64,000 nt of DNA, from assembly GCF_003254395.2 (NCBI RefSeq), contig NC_037643.1:6220963-6284962 (forward strand), in the 5' to 3' direction. Under the pieces are notes generated by a model. That model was not told the DNA's origin. It worked only from the letters and a program-made list of their open reading frames with translations, and ran no database searches. Positions 39,701 to 51,396 of this stretch are shown piece after piece; positions within the stretch are counted from its first letter, which is position 1, and every line of letters begins with the position of its first letter. This DNA comes from Apis mellifera (taxonomy: Eukaryota; Arthropoda; Insecta; Hymenoptera; Apidae). A program made the translations under genes and the position numbers.

Positions 39701-42570
39701 TATTGAAGTAAAAGGATTATGCATATCAATGGCGCCAATATTCGGTTAGCCGGGTATTCTGACCTATGCGCGGGTCCGAATTCATGGATGAATCGGAAAG
39801 GGCTGTGAAAGGTACAAAATAGAGCAAAATTTCGGATTCTCTGATTATACGATGAACGATTTGAAAACGAGATCCACTATTTCCACTATATTCGAACACG
39901 GTGTGGTTACCGTGATGCCGTTTTGTAGACGACTTGCTACGCTCAACACTGTGAATCATATGTAGCAGCATCGATACGTTGTACTACTTAGAATTAAATA
40001 TTTTAATTACGGATGCAATATCATTCTTATCATATTATATTAAAATATTGTTCAAATAATTAACAATTAATATCACACTAGATTGTCAGATCTCGAAAGA
40101 TCAAACTCTTCTAATTCATTAACAAAAATGTTTCTAAACGATGAATCATTTTTGGAAAATTTGAACAAATTTTAAGAGCCATGGAATTTTAACGTCGTAG
40201 AAAATTGTAAAACTGTCGTAAGCTGTTAATCTTCTTTCAAAAAAGGAACTCGACGATTTGAACGCAAATTAGAAAAAAAAAAGAAGAGAGGGGGTTGGAG
40301 AAGAATAAAAGAAAATACACGAAGCAAAACAGTGATTAAATAGCGAATGGAGGGAACAGAGGGAGCCCCGTTTAAAGGATGTTGCGCCGAATAATGGAAA
40401 GTCTGTCGACGTTAAAGCGATCGACGGAATAAATAACTGATGGTGAACGTACAAAGCGGGTTGCTGCGCGACTTCACATGTCCTAGTGCAAAGGTATACG
40501 CGGTCGCGCAAGGACGCGAGGCTAAAAGGTAGTCACCGTCGGGATATATTCTTCTTTCCCCTCCCCCCACTTTTAGTATTCCATTCTCGGCGCAGGTTGT
40601 ATGAAAAGGTTCGATGCACGGGATGGTGGGGCCATTTAATACATAGGTACATATGTCAAGCAATAAGCGAAGTAGATACACTGAAATCTCATATTCGCCC
40701 CGGAGCATCTCCACCCTTTCCGTTACTAGAAAGGATATCATTTCAATAGATGCTGCTACTCGCCGCTCTGTTCATTCCCTGACAATCTCGTCCACGAATA
40801 TCGCCCCGTTACTACGTAAAATCAAACGAGAAACCTAGGCCATCGTTTTATATTCCTGGCCCATGTTGATGAATCATCCCTCTCCTTTTGTTATAGATGT
40901 GTAATATTGATAATATTCATTGGAATTTCATAGGATTATTAAAATATTATACGTTCAAATATTATTGTATAAATAAATGTTATCGTTACGAAAATTTTTT
41001 TATACGTTTGTGAAATGAAATAATATATATTTTAATATCTTCATATAAATAACGCGCGATTTTTAAATAATCCTTTCGTATATAAAATAAGAAATGATGT
41101 GTAAATATATTAATAGAATATATTATAAAAAAATGACATAATGAGGTAAAAATAAATTAACTCTTTTTTAATGAAGAGTTCTATCCATCTTGTTCATATA
41201 GTTAAATAAATTTAAAATTCTTAGCTCCTAATAGTTAGTGTTCCCAATATGATTAAATGCTAGAAAATTTTGAAGGAATAAATAATTAAAATCTAATTTC
41301 AGAGTCGCGAGAGTTTGTGAAATTATTTACACAAATAGCCCCATAAATGTGTGCATAACTCGTAACATAATCACGTAATACAAAGATATTTAAATAATGC
41401 ATATGAAACGATTTAAAAGAATGCCACGTTTATTCATTTCACGTGAAATAAATATTCAAAGGAACACTTTCCTTTTCAGTTATCCGCTCACAAAAGAATC
41501 TCAGTCTGTCCCAGTTTTCAAAATCGCTCTTCACTAAAATCTAATCCACTCTGTCCGTAAGCGATGGAGATTCGAGATACAAAGATACAAAAGAAGAATG
41601 CAGAAATGAAAAAGACAAAAGGAAAGGAAAATGAAAAAAACGATACACATCGGAGAAGTAAACCAGAAGAGACTAATTCTGGTGGAAAAAAGTGAGAAAT
41701 GCAAACGTGTCGCCGTAGGCGCACTGCGACAATCTTGAGTAAACACGCTGGTTATAGATAAAAGCTTTCAGTTTTCCCGGATGTTTTTAAATATGGGTTA
41801 GTCTCAAGCACACGTCACAGGAATAAAAGGCAAGAGACACGTCGTCCTTGTTATATTCGTGAATATATCGCTCGAGACAGATCAGACATGAAAGATCACG
41901 TGTCTGGGAAAATTAGATTTTCCGAAAATAAATTACTGTTTTCAGTATGAAACTTTATATTTATTATTTCTATTTATTATATCTATTTAAGCGAAAATAT
42001 TATCGTATAACGAAATATTATAAGGTATAAAGATCTCAATTTTCGAACAGCTTAATAAAAACTGTATAATATCTATCTATAAATAATAATATGGAAATTT
42101 TATTATAATATGGAATATTAAAATATTTGTACAAGATACTTTGCAGCTAAATTTTCATTAGGAAATTTATAAATATATATAAATAAACATATTCATTTAT
42201 GGAATTTAATTAAAAAAATTCTACGAGCAATGAAAAATAATTTTAACATTGAATAATAATTTTAAAAAATTCAATAAATCTGCTGCAATCTAATGCAATT
42301 ATGCAAAAATTTTTGTTTAAAATTATAACACATTCCTTTAATAATTAAAATCCATTTTATACGGTACGTTAAAAAGATTATACATCAAATGTAGTGTTGG
42401 AAATCCTAAATGTGTGATCTCTTAATTATCTCTAGTATTCTGTACTTTACGCGTTAAAATGTTTCTCATTTAACCCCGTACAGAAGAATTATTCGAGCTA
42501 AATCTCTCCAACTTGTTTCACGAAGAAACGAAAGTGGACGTTAAAAGGGACTACGCTTAATTAGAAATTT
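33790..42570. other. Long AT-rich non-coding stretch
   Basis: I found no supported gene. CpG-richer patches at 34.4-34.9, 39.0-39.3 and 40.4-40.8 kb have short frames only. A strong minus donor (CTTG|GTAAGTGAG) at about 39,192 lacks a convincing acceptor upstream. A 152-codon plus frame at 37,634-38,092 lies in very AT-rich DNA and is discussed as a finding. Bases 40.9-42.5 kb are extremely AT-rich with nothing to report. Confidence 0.5.
38915..38934 (+). repeat. A20 run
   Basis: A homopolymer run followed by GAAGAAGAAAG purine sequence. No retroelement body or target duplication is recognised. Confidence 0.85.
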
Positions 42571-42576
42571 CCATAC

Positions 42577-43585
42577 CTTGAAGATGTGGTATTCAGTAAC
42601 GTGTCCCGACTTCTGGCGGCTTCACTTAATTATACAACGTTTGTGAACTACTGACGGTGGTATGATTAATTAATTATGTAACGTAATCAAGAGAACGCGT
42701 TTACGCGCCAAAGCCCACTTCACTCGTGTACACTATCGATACTATATCGGATACACCGTCAACGTTTTCGATATATCGATGTCATACTAGCATAGCGTCG
42801 CGAGCCACGTTGCATCATTAAGAAACTGCACGTTCGAAATTCCCGCCACGCTCTCACGCGGTTATTTCTAACCGGCTGTCACGTAAACATCACACTCTTT
42901 ATTCAACGAACACATTCACACTTAAATTAATGCAACCTCATTTCAATATCACGCGACACGCGTCCTATGCAAGTACGAGAAGGAAAAAATCCCTCCAGTC
43001 GATAGTCGCGACACTCGATCGATCGTCAATATCACGAATCAGCAGCGATCCTCGTAAAGAACGTCAATTTTATGTCTGTTCCGTACTCGCTGCGCATCAG
43101 ATTCATACTCCATCCACGATTTTTTCTACAGATCCGTAATTTTCGTTCACACGGGACGTCATAAATCTTCTAGCTAAACTGCTTTAAAACCGTAATAGCG
43201 TCGTCGAAACAGCAGCTTGCACGAGTACCGCGAATCACACTGAACTTAACCTCAATTCGGATTCGTTCGAGAACACACATTCGATGTTCAGCAAATTTAC
43301 TGGCTATAATGTCGCGAATATTCTCATGCCGATGATATTTCGTGATGACACGATGTACACATGTGGCCGTGTCGAAAGTGGGCCACTCGTTAAATTTGAT
43401 CGGAAAAGCGATACACATAAACTCGCGCACTATTACTCGTCTCTTGATAAATCTTTTTCAATCGTTGTTTAAACACAGATGTAAAAATTTCACGACTTCC
43501 GCACAACTCGTCGAACGAGGAAAAAGCAAAAGACACGGAGAGAAAAGGCGCGGAAACTCTCCTCTCGCGAAACGGCCCGGTGACT
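42577..43585 (-). other. Candidate first exon, minus strand
   Basis: The proposed exon runs from an Inr-like TCAGTC (43,582-43,587, +1 at 43,585 on the minus strand) to a donor CTTCAAG|GTATGG at 42,577. Its first half is CpG-rich. The first ATG in the leader is about 170 nt from the start and opens the 82-codon frame listed separately. If spliced to the exon at 17,678 it gives an intron of about 25 kb, which is acceptable for an insect regulatory or neuronal gene. Neither the start site nor the length is certain; an earlier donor such as GAG|GTTAAG near 43,250 could shorten it. Confidence 0.25.
43170..43418 (-). CDS. 82-codon frame in the candidate leader exon
   Basis: This is the first ATG (43,418-43,416) after the predicted start site, with no upstream ATG in about 170 nt. 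The product of 82 residues begins MCIAFPIKFNEWPTFDTA, has a His/Arg-rich middle and ends KQFS before the stop at 43,172-43,170. It contains four Cys but no recognised motif, signal peptide or membrane helix. It could be a small protein, a long upstream frame controlling a downstream reading frame, or chance in non-coding leader sequence. Confidence 0.2.
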   Translation of the reverse strand: MCIAFPIKFNEWPTFDTATCVHRVITKYHRHENIRDIIASKFAEHRMCVLERIRIEVKFSVIRGTRASCCFDDAITVLKQFS

Positions 43586-43587
43586 GA
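43582..43587 (-). promoter_or_regulatory. Inr-like start site TCAGTC
   Basis: The minus strand reads CGATTCAGTCACC, a match to the arthropod initiator, about 100 bp downstream of the NRF-1-type palindrome. No TATA box is present, consistent with a CpG-rich promoter. Confidence 0.3.
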
Positions 43588-43686
43588 ATCGAGCAGTGGA
43601 CGAGGGACGAGCGACGAGGAAAACAGGCGAGTCCGTTGAACGGGTGGGGGTAACGGGAAAGGGTAGTTGAAGATACACCCATGCTG

Positions 43687-43698
43687 CGCGCATGCGCA
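43687..43698. promoter_or_regulatory. NRF-1-type palindrome CGCGCATGCGCA
   Basis: This is an exact match to YGCGCATGCGCR, the NRF-1 (insect Ewg family) binding consensus, which is typical of CpG-rich and often bidirectional promoters. The region 43,450-43,870 is strongly CpG-rich between AT-rich flanks. The site lies about 100 bp upstream of the minus-strand Inr. A plus-strand start (CGCAGTTTCG near 43,765) with a possible donor TAG|GTACAT near 43,860 is also conceivable. Confidence 0.5.
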
Positions 43699-43899
43699 TC
43701 GCGTTTCGTATCTTCTTTCCTTGTCTACCTGTCCTTTACATTCTCGTTCTCGCTCCGATTTACGCAGTTTCGCTCGTTTCCTCGCTTCGCCTCGCTCGCA
43801 CTCTTCTCGTCGTTTCTTCCCGGATGATCTTTTCTCTCTCTCTCTTTAACTCTCTTCGTAGGTACATAGGAGTTCCTTAGGCTTGCTACGTGCCTTTAT

Positions 43900-46800
43900 T
43901 ACTGGCCATTATTTCTCCAGAATGCTGTTAACCGTAACACTACGAAATGATAAATTAATTTGTTCTCTTACCGGTCGAGGCGGGAAAGTGTATCACGCCA
44001 ATGAGGGCTCTGCGCACGTTTTCATAGACAGGGAAAGTTATAAGATGTGCGGGAAGATGCAGTCGCGAGAAGGCTCGATATTGCCTGGTTAAGACTGAAA
44101 TATTCCGTACCTATAGTGGATAGGTCGATTTTTCACCTTTATAGATGAAAATTCTACTGGTAAATCTCGATTATATTCGTTTTCGTTTTTAGACAAAAAG
44201 CGGGAAATTTGAAAATGAAGATTTGTCGTGTAGAATCGATATCTTTAATTCTTTAAATTGTACATATGAATTGATGGCTGTACATTCAAGATTAATTAAC
44301 GTTTACACGAGACTATTAAAAACGTTCTGAAAAAGTAAAAAAGTTTTGCCTGGAAGAAAATAGGTTATTTAAACGAACTACCGCTTTTTTCCAAGGTAAA
44401 TAAAGATAAGCAAACTTGAAACAAAATAGCTAAAGAAAAATGAAAATACCTACCTTCCTACCTATCCCGCTCTTGTTTATTAAAAATGGAAACTAGAACT
44501 GATTAAATTAAATTATACGATATAAAAATAATATAGTATAATTAGTAATTGTATTTGCAACGTAATGTATTCTATTCAATATCATAATATATTTAATATC
44601 TGTAACAAATTAATAAGAATAGTAAAATAATATTTCATAATATATTAGAGTAGATATTATAACTATAAAAGTATAAAAAAAATATTCTTTCCGATTAACG
44701 GTTATATAACGAAGTTAAATAATTTCCACGCGATTAATCAACAAAGAAACTATCTTAATATCTATTTTCTACAACACGTATTTACAACCAAGTCTCTACT
44801 ATTACAACGATTACCATTATAAAATCTCCATAACAAAATACAAATACCATCCATCGTGATAAAATCCTAATTGATTCGACGACGGTATATATATATCCCC
44901 TTCCAACATTTTTTCCAACATAAGAGTACACATTTAATATCATATTCAACATATCCCCCATTAATAAGCACGAGCTTATTAAAACGTTAGCAGCGTGTTA
45001 TAATAACGAAATAAACTCGACTCGCGTAATCTTTATTACGCTCGATTAAATCGCGCTTTCTATCAATAAATGAAGCCGATCAGATCAATTCATTTGCCTC
45101 ATCCCCCCGTGATATCGATCAGTTTGTGACTCGGTAAATTGCACGGTACACCCGTGATCCCCGTATATAACGCGCCCAGTTTGTAGCAACAACCGGCTCG
45201 TTACCAACATGTCGAGCCAAAGCCCCGACAATAGGGCCTCATCCGACTGCGCCTCTCTATGCTACACCCGAGGCTCTTGTCCGCCTCGTATATATGAGCG
45301 TGATAATCGTAATACAACGGATGAAAGACCGGACGCATAATAGCGACAGGGCTGAGAGCGTTAGTCGCGGTTGACGGAACGTTATAGCGCGCCGAACGTT
45401 CCCGCCCCATCCTTGGTTGTAATCGATGGCTCGTGACACGATCGCGTTATCCCTTTTTCGTATATCGCGTAATCTGCACACACCGCAAATGTAGGAAATC
45501 GGTATCGTGAGGTTTTATTGCGGTATACCCGGTGCATATACGCAGTTTCGAGCGGAAGGTAAATTCGACCGCGTACGCTCACTGCGAATCGTTCGATTCG
45601 TCGTAGGATAAATCCTGTCGATCCAACTCCCCCCGCTGGATGCTCCCTCGACGTATTTCGTATATATATATTTACACCACGCGGGGCGAGGTGTATCCGT
45701 GGTCGAGTACTCGCTCTCGTTATCATTGGGCCAACAAGGGAACAAGCGATGTCTTTGGGGTAAGTGGTCAGAAAATCATTTACGTTAATGAGGTGGTCCG
45801 GCCACGGTACACATCTGGCCGGGGCTGCAGGTAATCTATCCTGTGACGGGGGATTTGGTATGGCGTAAATATTTCGCGGATTCGCTAGCTTTTGTTACGA
45901 TAAATTGGATTCTCTTCTCTGTCTTTTTTTTTTTAGAATTAAATGTTTTTAAATCGTGATTTTATCTCCATCGGATTTAAATGAAGATGAAGATTAGTTG
46001 GTGATTATTAGTTTAATGTGTTCGTAGAAATTTGATTTCATCGTTAAATAATAAAATTCTCGTTCGTTTATTCTCCACAATTTCGTGTCTTTTCTATAAT
46101 ATTTACCGTATATATCGAAAGGTATTTTACGATATTTTACCACACATAGGCGAAAAAATAAATTTCTCCTTCGTCCGTAGAAACGAGGACAGAGTTCCAT
46201 TCTGTGGCAGGAAGTATTTTGGATTTTATTTTCGTCTTTTCAATTTCTATTCCCGCCCCACCTCTCACAACTCTCCTACAAATCCATCGTGGCGCACAGC
46301 CAGTCCAACGATGAATCCTCCTATCAGAGATAAAACCATTCCCATCCGGTCTTTGTCCCGATACAAACGACATACGTGTACAGTTTCGATGGCCACGACG
46401 AATATAACGTGCAAAACGAAGAAACTCGACTTTCAATTAAACTCCAGTTCAATTACACTTGTCCTACACGGATCCCTCTATCTCTGATTGCCCGTTCGCG
46501 CGAGCACCGCAAGCGCTTTTCATCGTTCTTCAATGAAATAATGCGGTTAACCCCTTCCTTCGTGCGATCCATCTATATATAATAGCCGTGTACCGTGTTC
46601 CTTATAGATTCGAGCACTTCGTGTAACGCGTTATCATTCGACGATTCAGTGAAATTTCTATTTAAAACAGTCTCGAATTATCGTTTCGCGCGCTCACACG
46701 ATTCGATCGTGCGAATGTCGAGAAACGATTAAATTATGCTTCGAAATCGTCCCGTTTATTCAACGCTTTCGCGTATATTTCCTCGAATTTATTACACGAG

Positions 46801-48240
46801 AATTTAATCTATTTTAATTCGAGTAATTAATCGAAGCGTAATCTTCAATGTATCGTGCCACGATATATTTTATAAGATTTTTGATTGAAGTTCGTGACTT
46901 AAATTTCTGCGATAAAAAGAATTGTATCGATTTAACGATAATACCTGTCCTACCCAAATTTATGCAGCGTAAAAAATGGAAACGAAATTGCAATCGAAGC
47001 GGAGGAACGCACCCTCCTTTGCACACTCTCGCCGAAACCAGCTGTACCGGACCCACAAACCGCAAACCTATCTGCACGATTTAATGCCGCTTGTCAGGAG
47101 TTTACGACTTCTGCCGGCCTCCACGGACGAATGGCCCCCTCCCTTTCCCGTGCCTTAACCCCTCGATCTTACCCCTTGGTCGCTGATTAGGTAAATAGCC
47201 CGAAGGTTCGACCCTTGGACCGCCGTATCCGTCACGATGGGTCACGAAGAGGAATATGATTGCATATGTATTGGCGGTGAATCTGGTAAACCGATAGCCT
47301 CTTCTTCCTTAGGGACGTATCAGAATGGGAGAAAAAAAAAAAAAAAAAAAAAAGGAATGAGCATGGGATCTGAAATAACGATTTCCAATTTTTCCGACAC
47401 AAACCTCTTTACCCCCCTCCCCCCAAAACCCTCGTGAAATATGAACTGAAACGGTACGTAAAACAATTCTGCTTTTATCGTTTGATCGAATCGAATCTTA
47501 TTTATTCGGATTGTAAAGAGATGCTTATTTTTTTATGAACGAGATAAAGCGTACATCAATCGTAACTTAAATTTGGTAATTCTTTAGGGGTAAAAAAATC
47601 AGTTTAATAACAAGATTGTTAGATATTCGAGAATACGTTTCTTCTGGATACGAATAAATGTATTGATTATAAATAATTAAATAAATAAATATATAAACGT
47701 GTACAATAATGATATTGAAGAAAACAAATTCACAAATCAATGCGTTGGATTAATCTTAAAATAAAAATGAATAATAAATGATAAACATTGTTATTATTAC
47801 GTATTTACACGATATAAAAATCTGTCATTTATTCAACAACGGAACAACAGGGGAAAAAATCGATCTTCGAACGCTTCCTGCACAACGTCTGGTAATTTTT
47901 AACTCGAGGAAAAGCGTACCAGGTCGGACAAACGCAATTACCCACAACGAAAGGCTATAAGAATGTTGGCTTCACAGCTCATGAAACTCCATTTTTCTAA
48001 TAAAAAAAAAAAAAAGAAGAAGGAAGGGATAAAAAAAAACCAGGTTCTCGTCCAGGAGACGGTCTGACATCTTTCTTTCTCTTCGGTCAAGCACCGGCTC
48101 CTTCCGCATCCCCTTTTTCCTAGCCGCCAACCCTCGGTGGTGTCGGTATTTATAGTGCGGAGGAACCGCAGAACACCGAGAAAGCAGCTCAGCGGGGTAG
48201 AAACCACCCCAAAATCCATGAGCCATTTCTTCTGGGCAAC
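43900..48240. other. Spacer to the right of the 43.7-kb promoter
   Basis: There is no supported gene. Bases 44.1-45.0 kb are very AT-rich. A CpG-rich patch at 45.1-45.85 kb has TATA-like strings (for example CGTATATAACGCGCC at 45,172) but no linked exon. A 151-codon plus frame at 46,032-46,487 overlaps a 99-codon minus frame and has no splice context. A purine-rich island at 48.0-48.2 kb includes a TATTTATAGTGCGG string. Confidence 0.45.
47332..47354 (+). repeat. A23 run
   Basis: A homopolymer of 23 A directly after a short plus frame starting at ATG 47,237. It may be a slippage product; no retrogene body is identified upstream. Confidence 0.9.
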
Positions 48241-48252
48241 GTACAATGTAGT

Positions 48253-48610
48253 TCAGTTTCTGTCGAGCGTGGCGCGCATTATTGTGGAACTGGACACGCG
48301 GTATAGCCGCGGCTAAAAGCCTTAATCGTGGTCATTGTTTCTGTTCTCCATCAAAGAAAAAAAAAAAAAAAAAGAAAAAGAAGAAGAAGAAAAGGGAGAG
48401 AAGGGAATCCATCCCCCGTGACTCTGCAATATCGCAGACAAGAAGATAACAATAGCCACGCACGTTAAAAGAAACGAGATTGTGTGGTCATATGGTTTGA
48501 GAGATTAAAGACAATTATAAAAATAGAATGGTCGGAAAGTATCACATTTACTTGAATAAGTAATCAGAGAGAATTTTGGAGAGGAACAAATTACTAATGA
48601 ACAATATTTG
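48253..48610 (+). other. Candidate first exon of a two-exon unit, plus strand
   Basis: An Inr-like TCAGTT (48,253-48,258) in CpG-rich sequence is followed by about 350 nt ending at a consensus donor (ATTTG|GTAAGTATA, GT at 48,611). The exon contains an A17 run and a purine tract (48,354-48,407) and several short upstream frames. The exon has no TATA box. It is called mainly because of the well-formed short intron that follows. Confidence 0.2.
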
Positions 48611-48785
48611 GTAAGTATACATACATTCTGTTATTTCTAAAATCAATTATACAATTTTATGTATGTGCAACCACTTCTTTATCCTTAAAGTATTCTCAAA
48701 GACATTTTCAAAGATAAAAAAAGAAATGGACTAATAAAATTAAACAAAATTATAATTAAAATACTTACAATTTGTTTCTTTTCAG
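48611..48785 (+). other. Well-formed 175-bp intron
   Basis: It begins GTAAGTATA and ends TTTGTTTCTTTTCAG, is AT-rich throughout, and has the size of a typical short insect intron. Both ends fit consensus closely. In AT-rich DNA such pairs can occur by chance, but this one immediately precedes the longest open frame in the window. Confidence 0.3.
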
Positions 48786-48909
48786 AAAAAAATTCACTCA
48801 ACCCAAGGATTAATATCATCTTCAAGTATAATCATTGAACCATTGGTTTTCTTTTGAATATTATTTCAAACAAGGAACACGAATATCGAACTTAATTCCA
48901 TTCAAACAA

Positions 48910-49677
48910 ATGAAACAAATCTCTCGTTTCCTGCTAAACTTCTTCTCGCCTGTCACATCTTCTTGTTTCCGTCGTCGTAACCCTTTAACCGGTAAAGGGC
49001 GTCGTGTCGATGCCCCACGACGCGTTAGATCGCCCCAAAGTCGTAGATCATGCAAGGGGGCCACCAACTTTCTACCGTTAAAAACTTTCACGCAGCTCGA
49101 GCTAAACTCTTCGAAACTCTTGCAGCTTCGAAAGTCTCTATCTTTGATAAATGTTCGAGCATGGTTTACATGCTTTGTATCGTGCGTTTGGAATGCAACG
49201 CTGTTTAGATGCAGGGGAACAGGGTTTTTGTTTTTGGCAGGAAAACCGGAAAAAAGGGAAAGAAAAAAGAAAGATAAAAAAAAAAAATTACCGCGAAATC
49301 GTCTCAGTTTTACACACGCGCAAACGAAACCCCCTCGAGTCCCGAATTTCGTTTACACGTTAACCCGGAAACAGATGACTGCGATAGTTTTCGAAGAGAT
49401 TTTTCGGATTGGTTTTCAGCTTGCCTCGCGGTCGAAATTATTTTGCGTTCACCGTGTAAAACTCGTGTTTCCTTTCCCCCGTCCATTTTTCCCCTGTATT
49501 TACCCCAACACTTTTTCCCTCACTCCTTCTCTCCGACATACGATGGAATTTTATCGATACACCATGGGTATAGAACTGGTATTCGTCCCCCTTTTAATCC
49601 GAAATATCGAATTTTCTCGGCCGTCGGAGAAGCGCCATTTCCTTTTCCATTATTTTCGCGGGCATACCACCGGTTAA
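48910..49677 (+). CDS. 255-codon frame after the 48.6-kb intron, doubtful gene
   Basis: The first ATG in this frame is at 48,910 and the stop is at 49,675. The frame is open upstream only to 48,832, just downstream of the acceptor at 48,785. The product begins MKQISRFLLNFF, is rich in Arg, Ser, Phe and Lys, includes a Lys run coded by an A-rich tract near residue 130, and ends RGHTTG. No domain, signal peptide or repeat family is recognised. Its length is unusual for sequence of this composition, but the amino-acid make-up is that of translated non-coding DNA. AATAAA occurs at 49,897. A long non-coding RNA with a chance frame is a realistic alternative. Confidence 0.15.
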   Translation: MKQISRFLLNFFSPVTSSCFRRRNPLTGKGRRVDAPRRVRSPQSRRSCKGATNFLPLKTFTQLELNSSKLLQLRKSLSLINVRAWFTCFVSCVWNATLFRCRGTGFLFLAGKPEKRERKKKDKKKKLPRNRLSFTHAQTKPPRVPNFVYTLTRKQMTAIVFEEIFRIGFQLASRSKLFCVHRVKLVFPFPRPFFPCIYPNTFSLTPSLRHTMEFYRYTMGIELVFVPLLIRNIEFSRPSEKRHFLFHYFRGHTTG

Positions 49678-51390
49678 TATTGGAATCCTTCCAAGTATTT
49701 CACAATTCAAATGGCATCTTAGGCCCTCTACTTTCCTGCGTCCTATATAAATGGTGTTTTGCATATCTCTAATTGCACTTTCATTTACAGGGAAACGTTG
49801 GAATGCCTTTAATGAATTAGTCCATCCATTATAGAAAACGAAAACGAGCAAAGAATAATTTTTGCCGCGACACTTTTTTGTCAATGATAACTAGAAAATA
49901 AACGACGCGGAAATGCAAACAAAATATTAAAGACTTACCTTAATTCACTTTACTTCATCTCGAACTTTTCTTTTAAAAAGGTAAATCAACCCTTGATTAT
50001 AAAATTTTAATTCTTATTGTAACGTTATTATAATACGATAATAAATATTTTCAGCCAATATATTTAAAGAATACATTAAATGAGAGATCAAATGAATACT
50101 GTTACATTCAACAACAGCCGAGCTATTAAATCTATCAAATCGTTCAAAATAATCGAAGAATATTTTTCCTACCGCAAATCCTTCAACTACGACAAGTTCC
50201 CTAAAAATTTCTGTACGAAGATCGAAACGTCGCCCTCGAGTTTCCAGGAAATATGTTCGTCGTCAATACACTCGTCGTTGCTACTCCTCCCTCTCCCGTT
50301 TTTAAAATAGATTTGCATAAACGCAATAAGGAGTGGTCGTGAAGAGCGAGCAAATAAATATCAACGAAAGAACCGGTTGGAAAGGTTGGAGAGACGCATG
50401 CCCTGAAATTATGCACAAGCAACGAAAAATCGTCCCTAGCCAAGTATACATATTTTCGTGCCACTTTTCTCTTTTTACCAAACCGATATTGCTCCCTTTG
50501 GAGGAGGCGAGGTTTGACACAAGTAATACTCCACTCCCTGTATACATACACGTACACGTCTTTTTTAACGAGCAACGAAAGTAACCAAGATACGACGTCA
50601 CGATACGCTTGGCCACGTATTGTGCCCCGATATTCATTCGGGGTGGCGTGTAACACACGTGAATCCAAGGGCGCGCGACAGTGGTGGGATGGCTCCAGAC
50701 CACGTTCTCTCCCTCTTTCTCTCGTGCATACCCCCGTGGTACATGATCCCGTGGCCGGAGGAGTAGGTTGGCCGAACTAACAGGCCTTGGGCTATCGTAC
50801 CGGCCAGCCACTCGAGACGGCTGTTAGCATGTTGGCTTAAGTGCCTACAAGGATTAACAAGCCAGCCAGTTTTTGTCCGGCTACTTATTATTTTTCTCCG
50901 CCCGCGCACTGTTCCAGGGATGAATCTTAATTATGGCCGGCCGCCTTTGTCGTGCACCATCGTTTCAATACGAAGAGTATCGTTCGAAACAATTTTCTTC
51001 CTCGTTCGATGAACCATCGTTCGATTCGAAGTTGAGATGTGAATAGCAATATAAATAGGAGGATAAATTTTTTTTATCTAAATAAGAAAATGACAATATG
51101 ATAACAGTCTTGAGTGAATCGTTGATCACGATTATGTCGATAGCCATATTCAAATACTTGGAATAATAAATTATTCCAGCAACTTATTGAAAATTTTCAG
51201 TATATATATATAATTATTCCACACATTGTGAATACAAGAAAGCATTGGGCTCAATTATTTCCCAATCTCCATCATCGATCTATCTCTCGATCTCTCCTTC
51301 CCTTCCCTGCCCAACATATCACGAAACTTTTCCACTTAAGAAAATTGGTTGATAGTTAGAAGACAAAACGCCATTTAGGACAGCGTTTTT
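49678..51390. other. Non-coding spacer before the 51.5-kb exon
   Basis: A consensus minus-strand donor (TTAAG|GTAAGT) lies at about 49,938 without a convincing acceptor. Frames of 155 and 169 codons on the minus strand at 50.2-50.8 kb overlap each other and plus frames, so none is favoured. Bases 50.6-50.96 kb are CpG-rich, with GGCCGGCCGCC at about 50,935. Confidence 0.45.
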
Positions 51391-51396
51391 TTTCAG

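Noticed and set aside
46032..46487. 151-codon plus frame
   Set aside because: It overlaps a 99-codon minus frame, has no splice context or motif, and its residue content looks random.
47237..47437. Small frame starting MGHEEEYDCICIGGESGK
   Set aside because: It is protein-like for about 18 residues but then runs into an A23 tract. Donors within it are weak and no upstream exon or promoter was seen.
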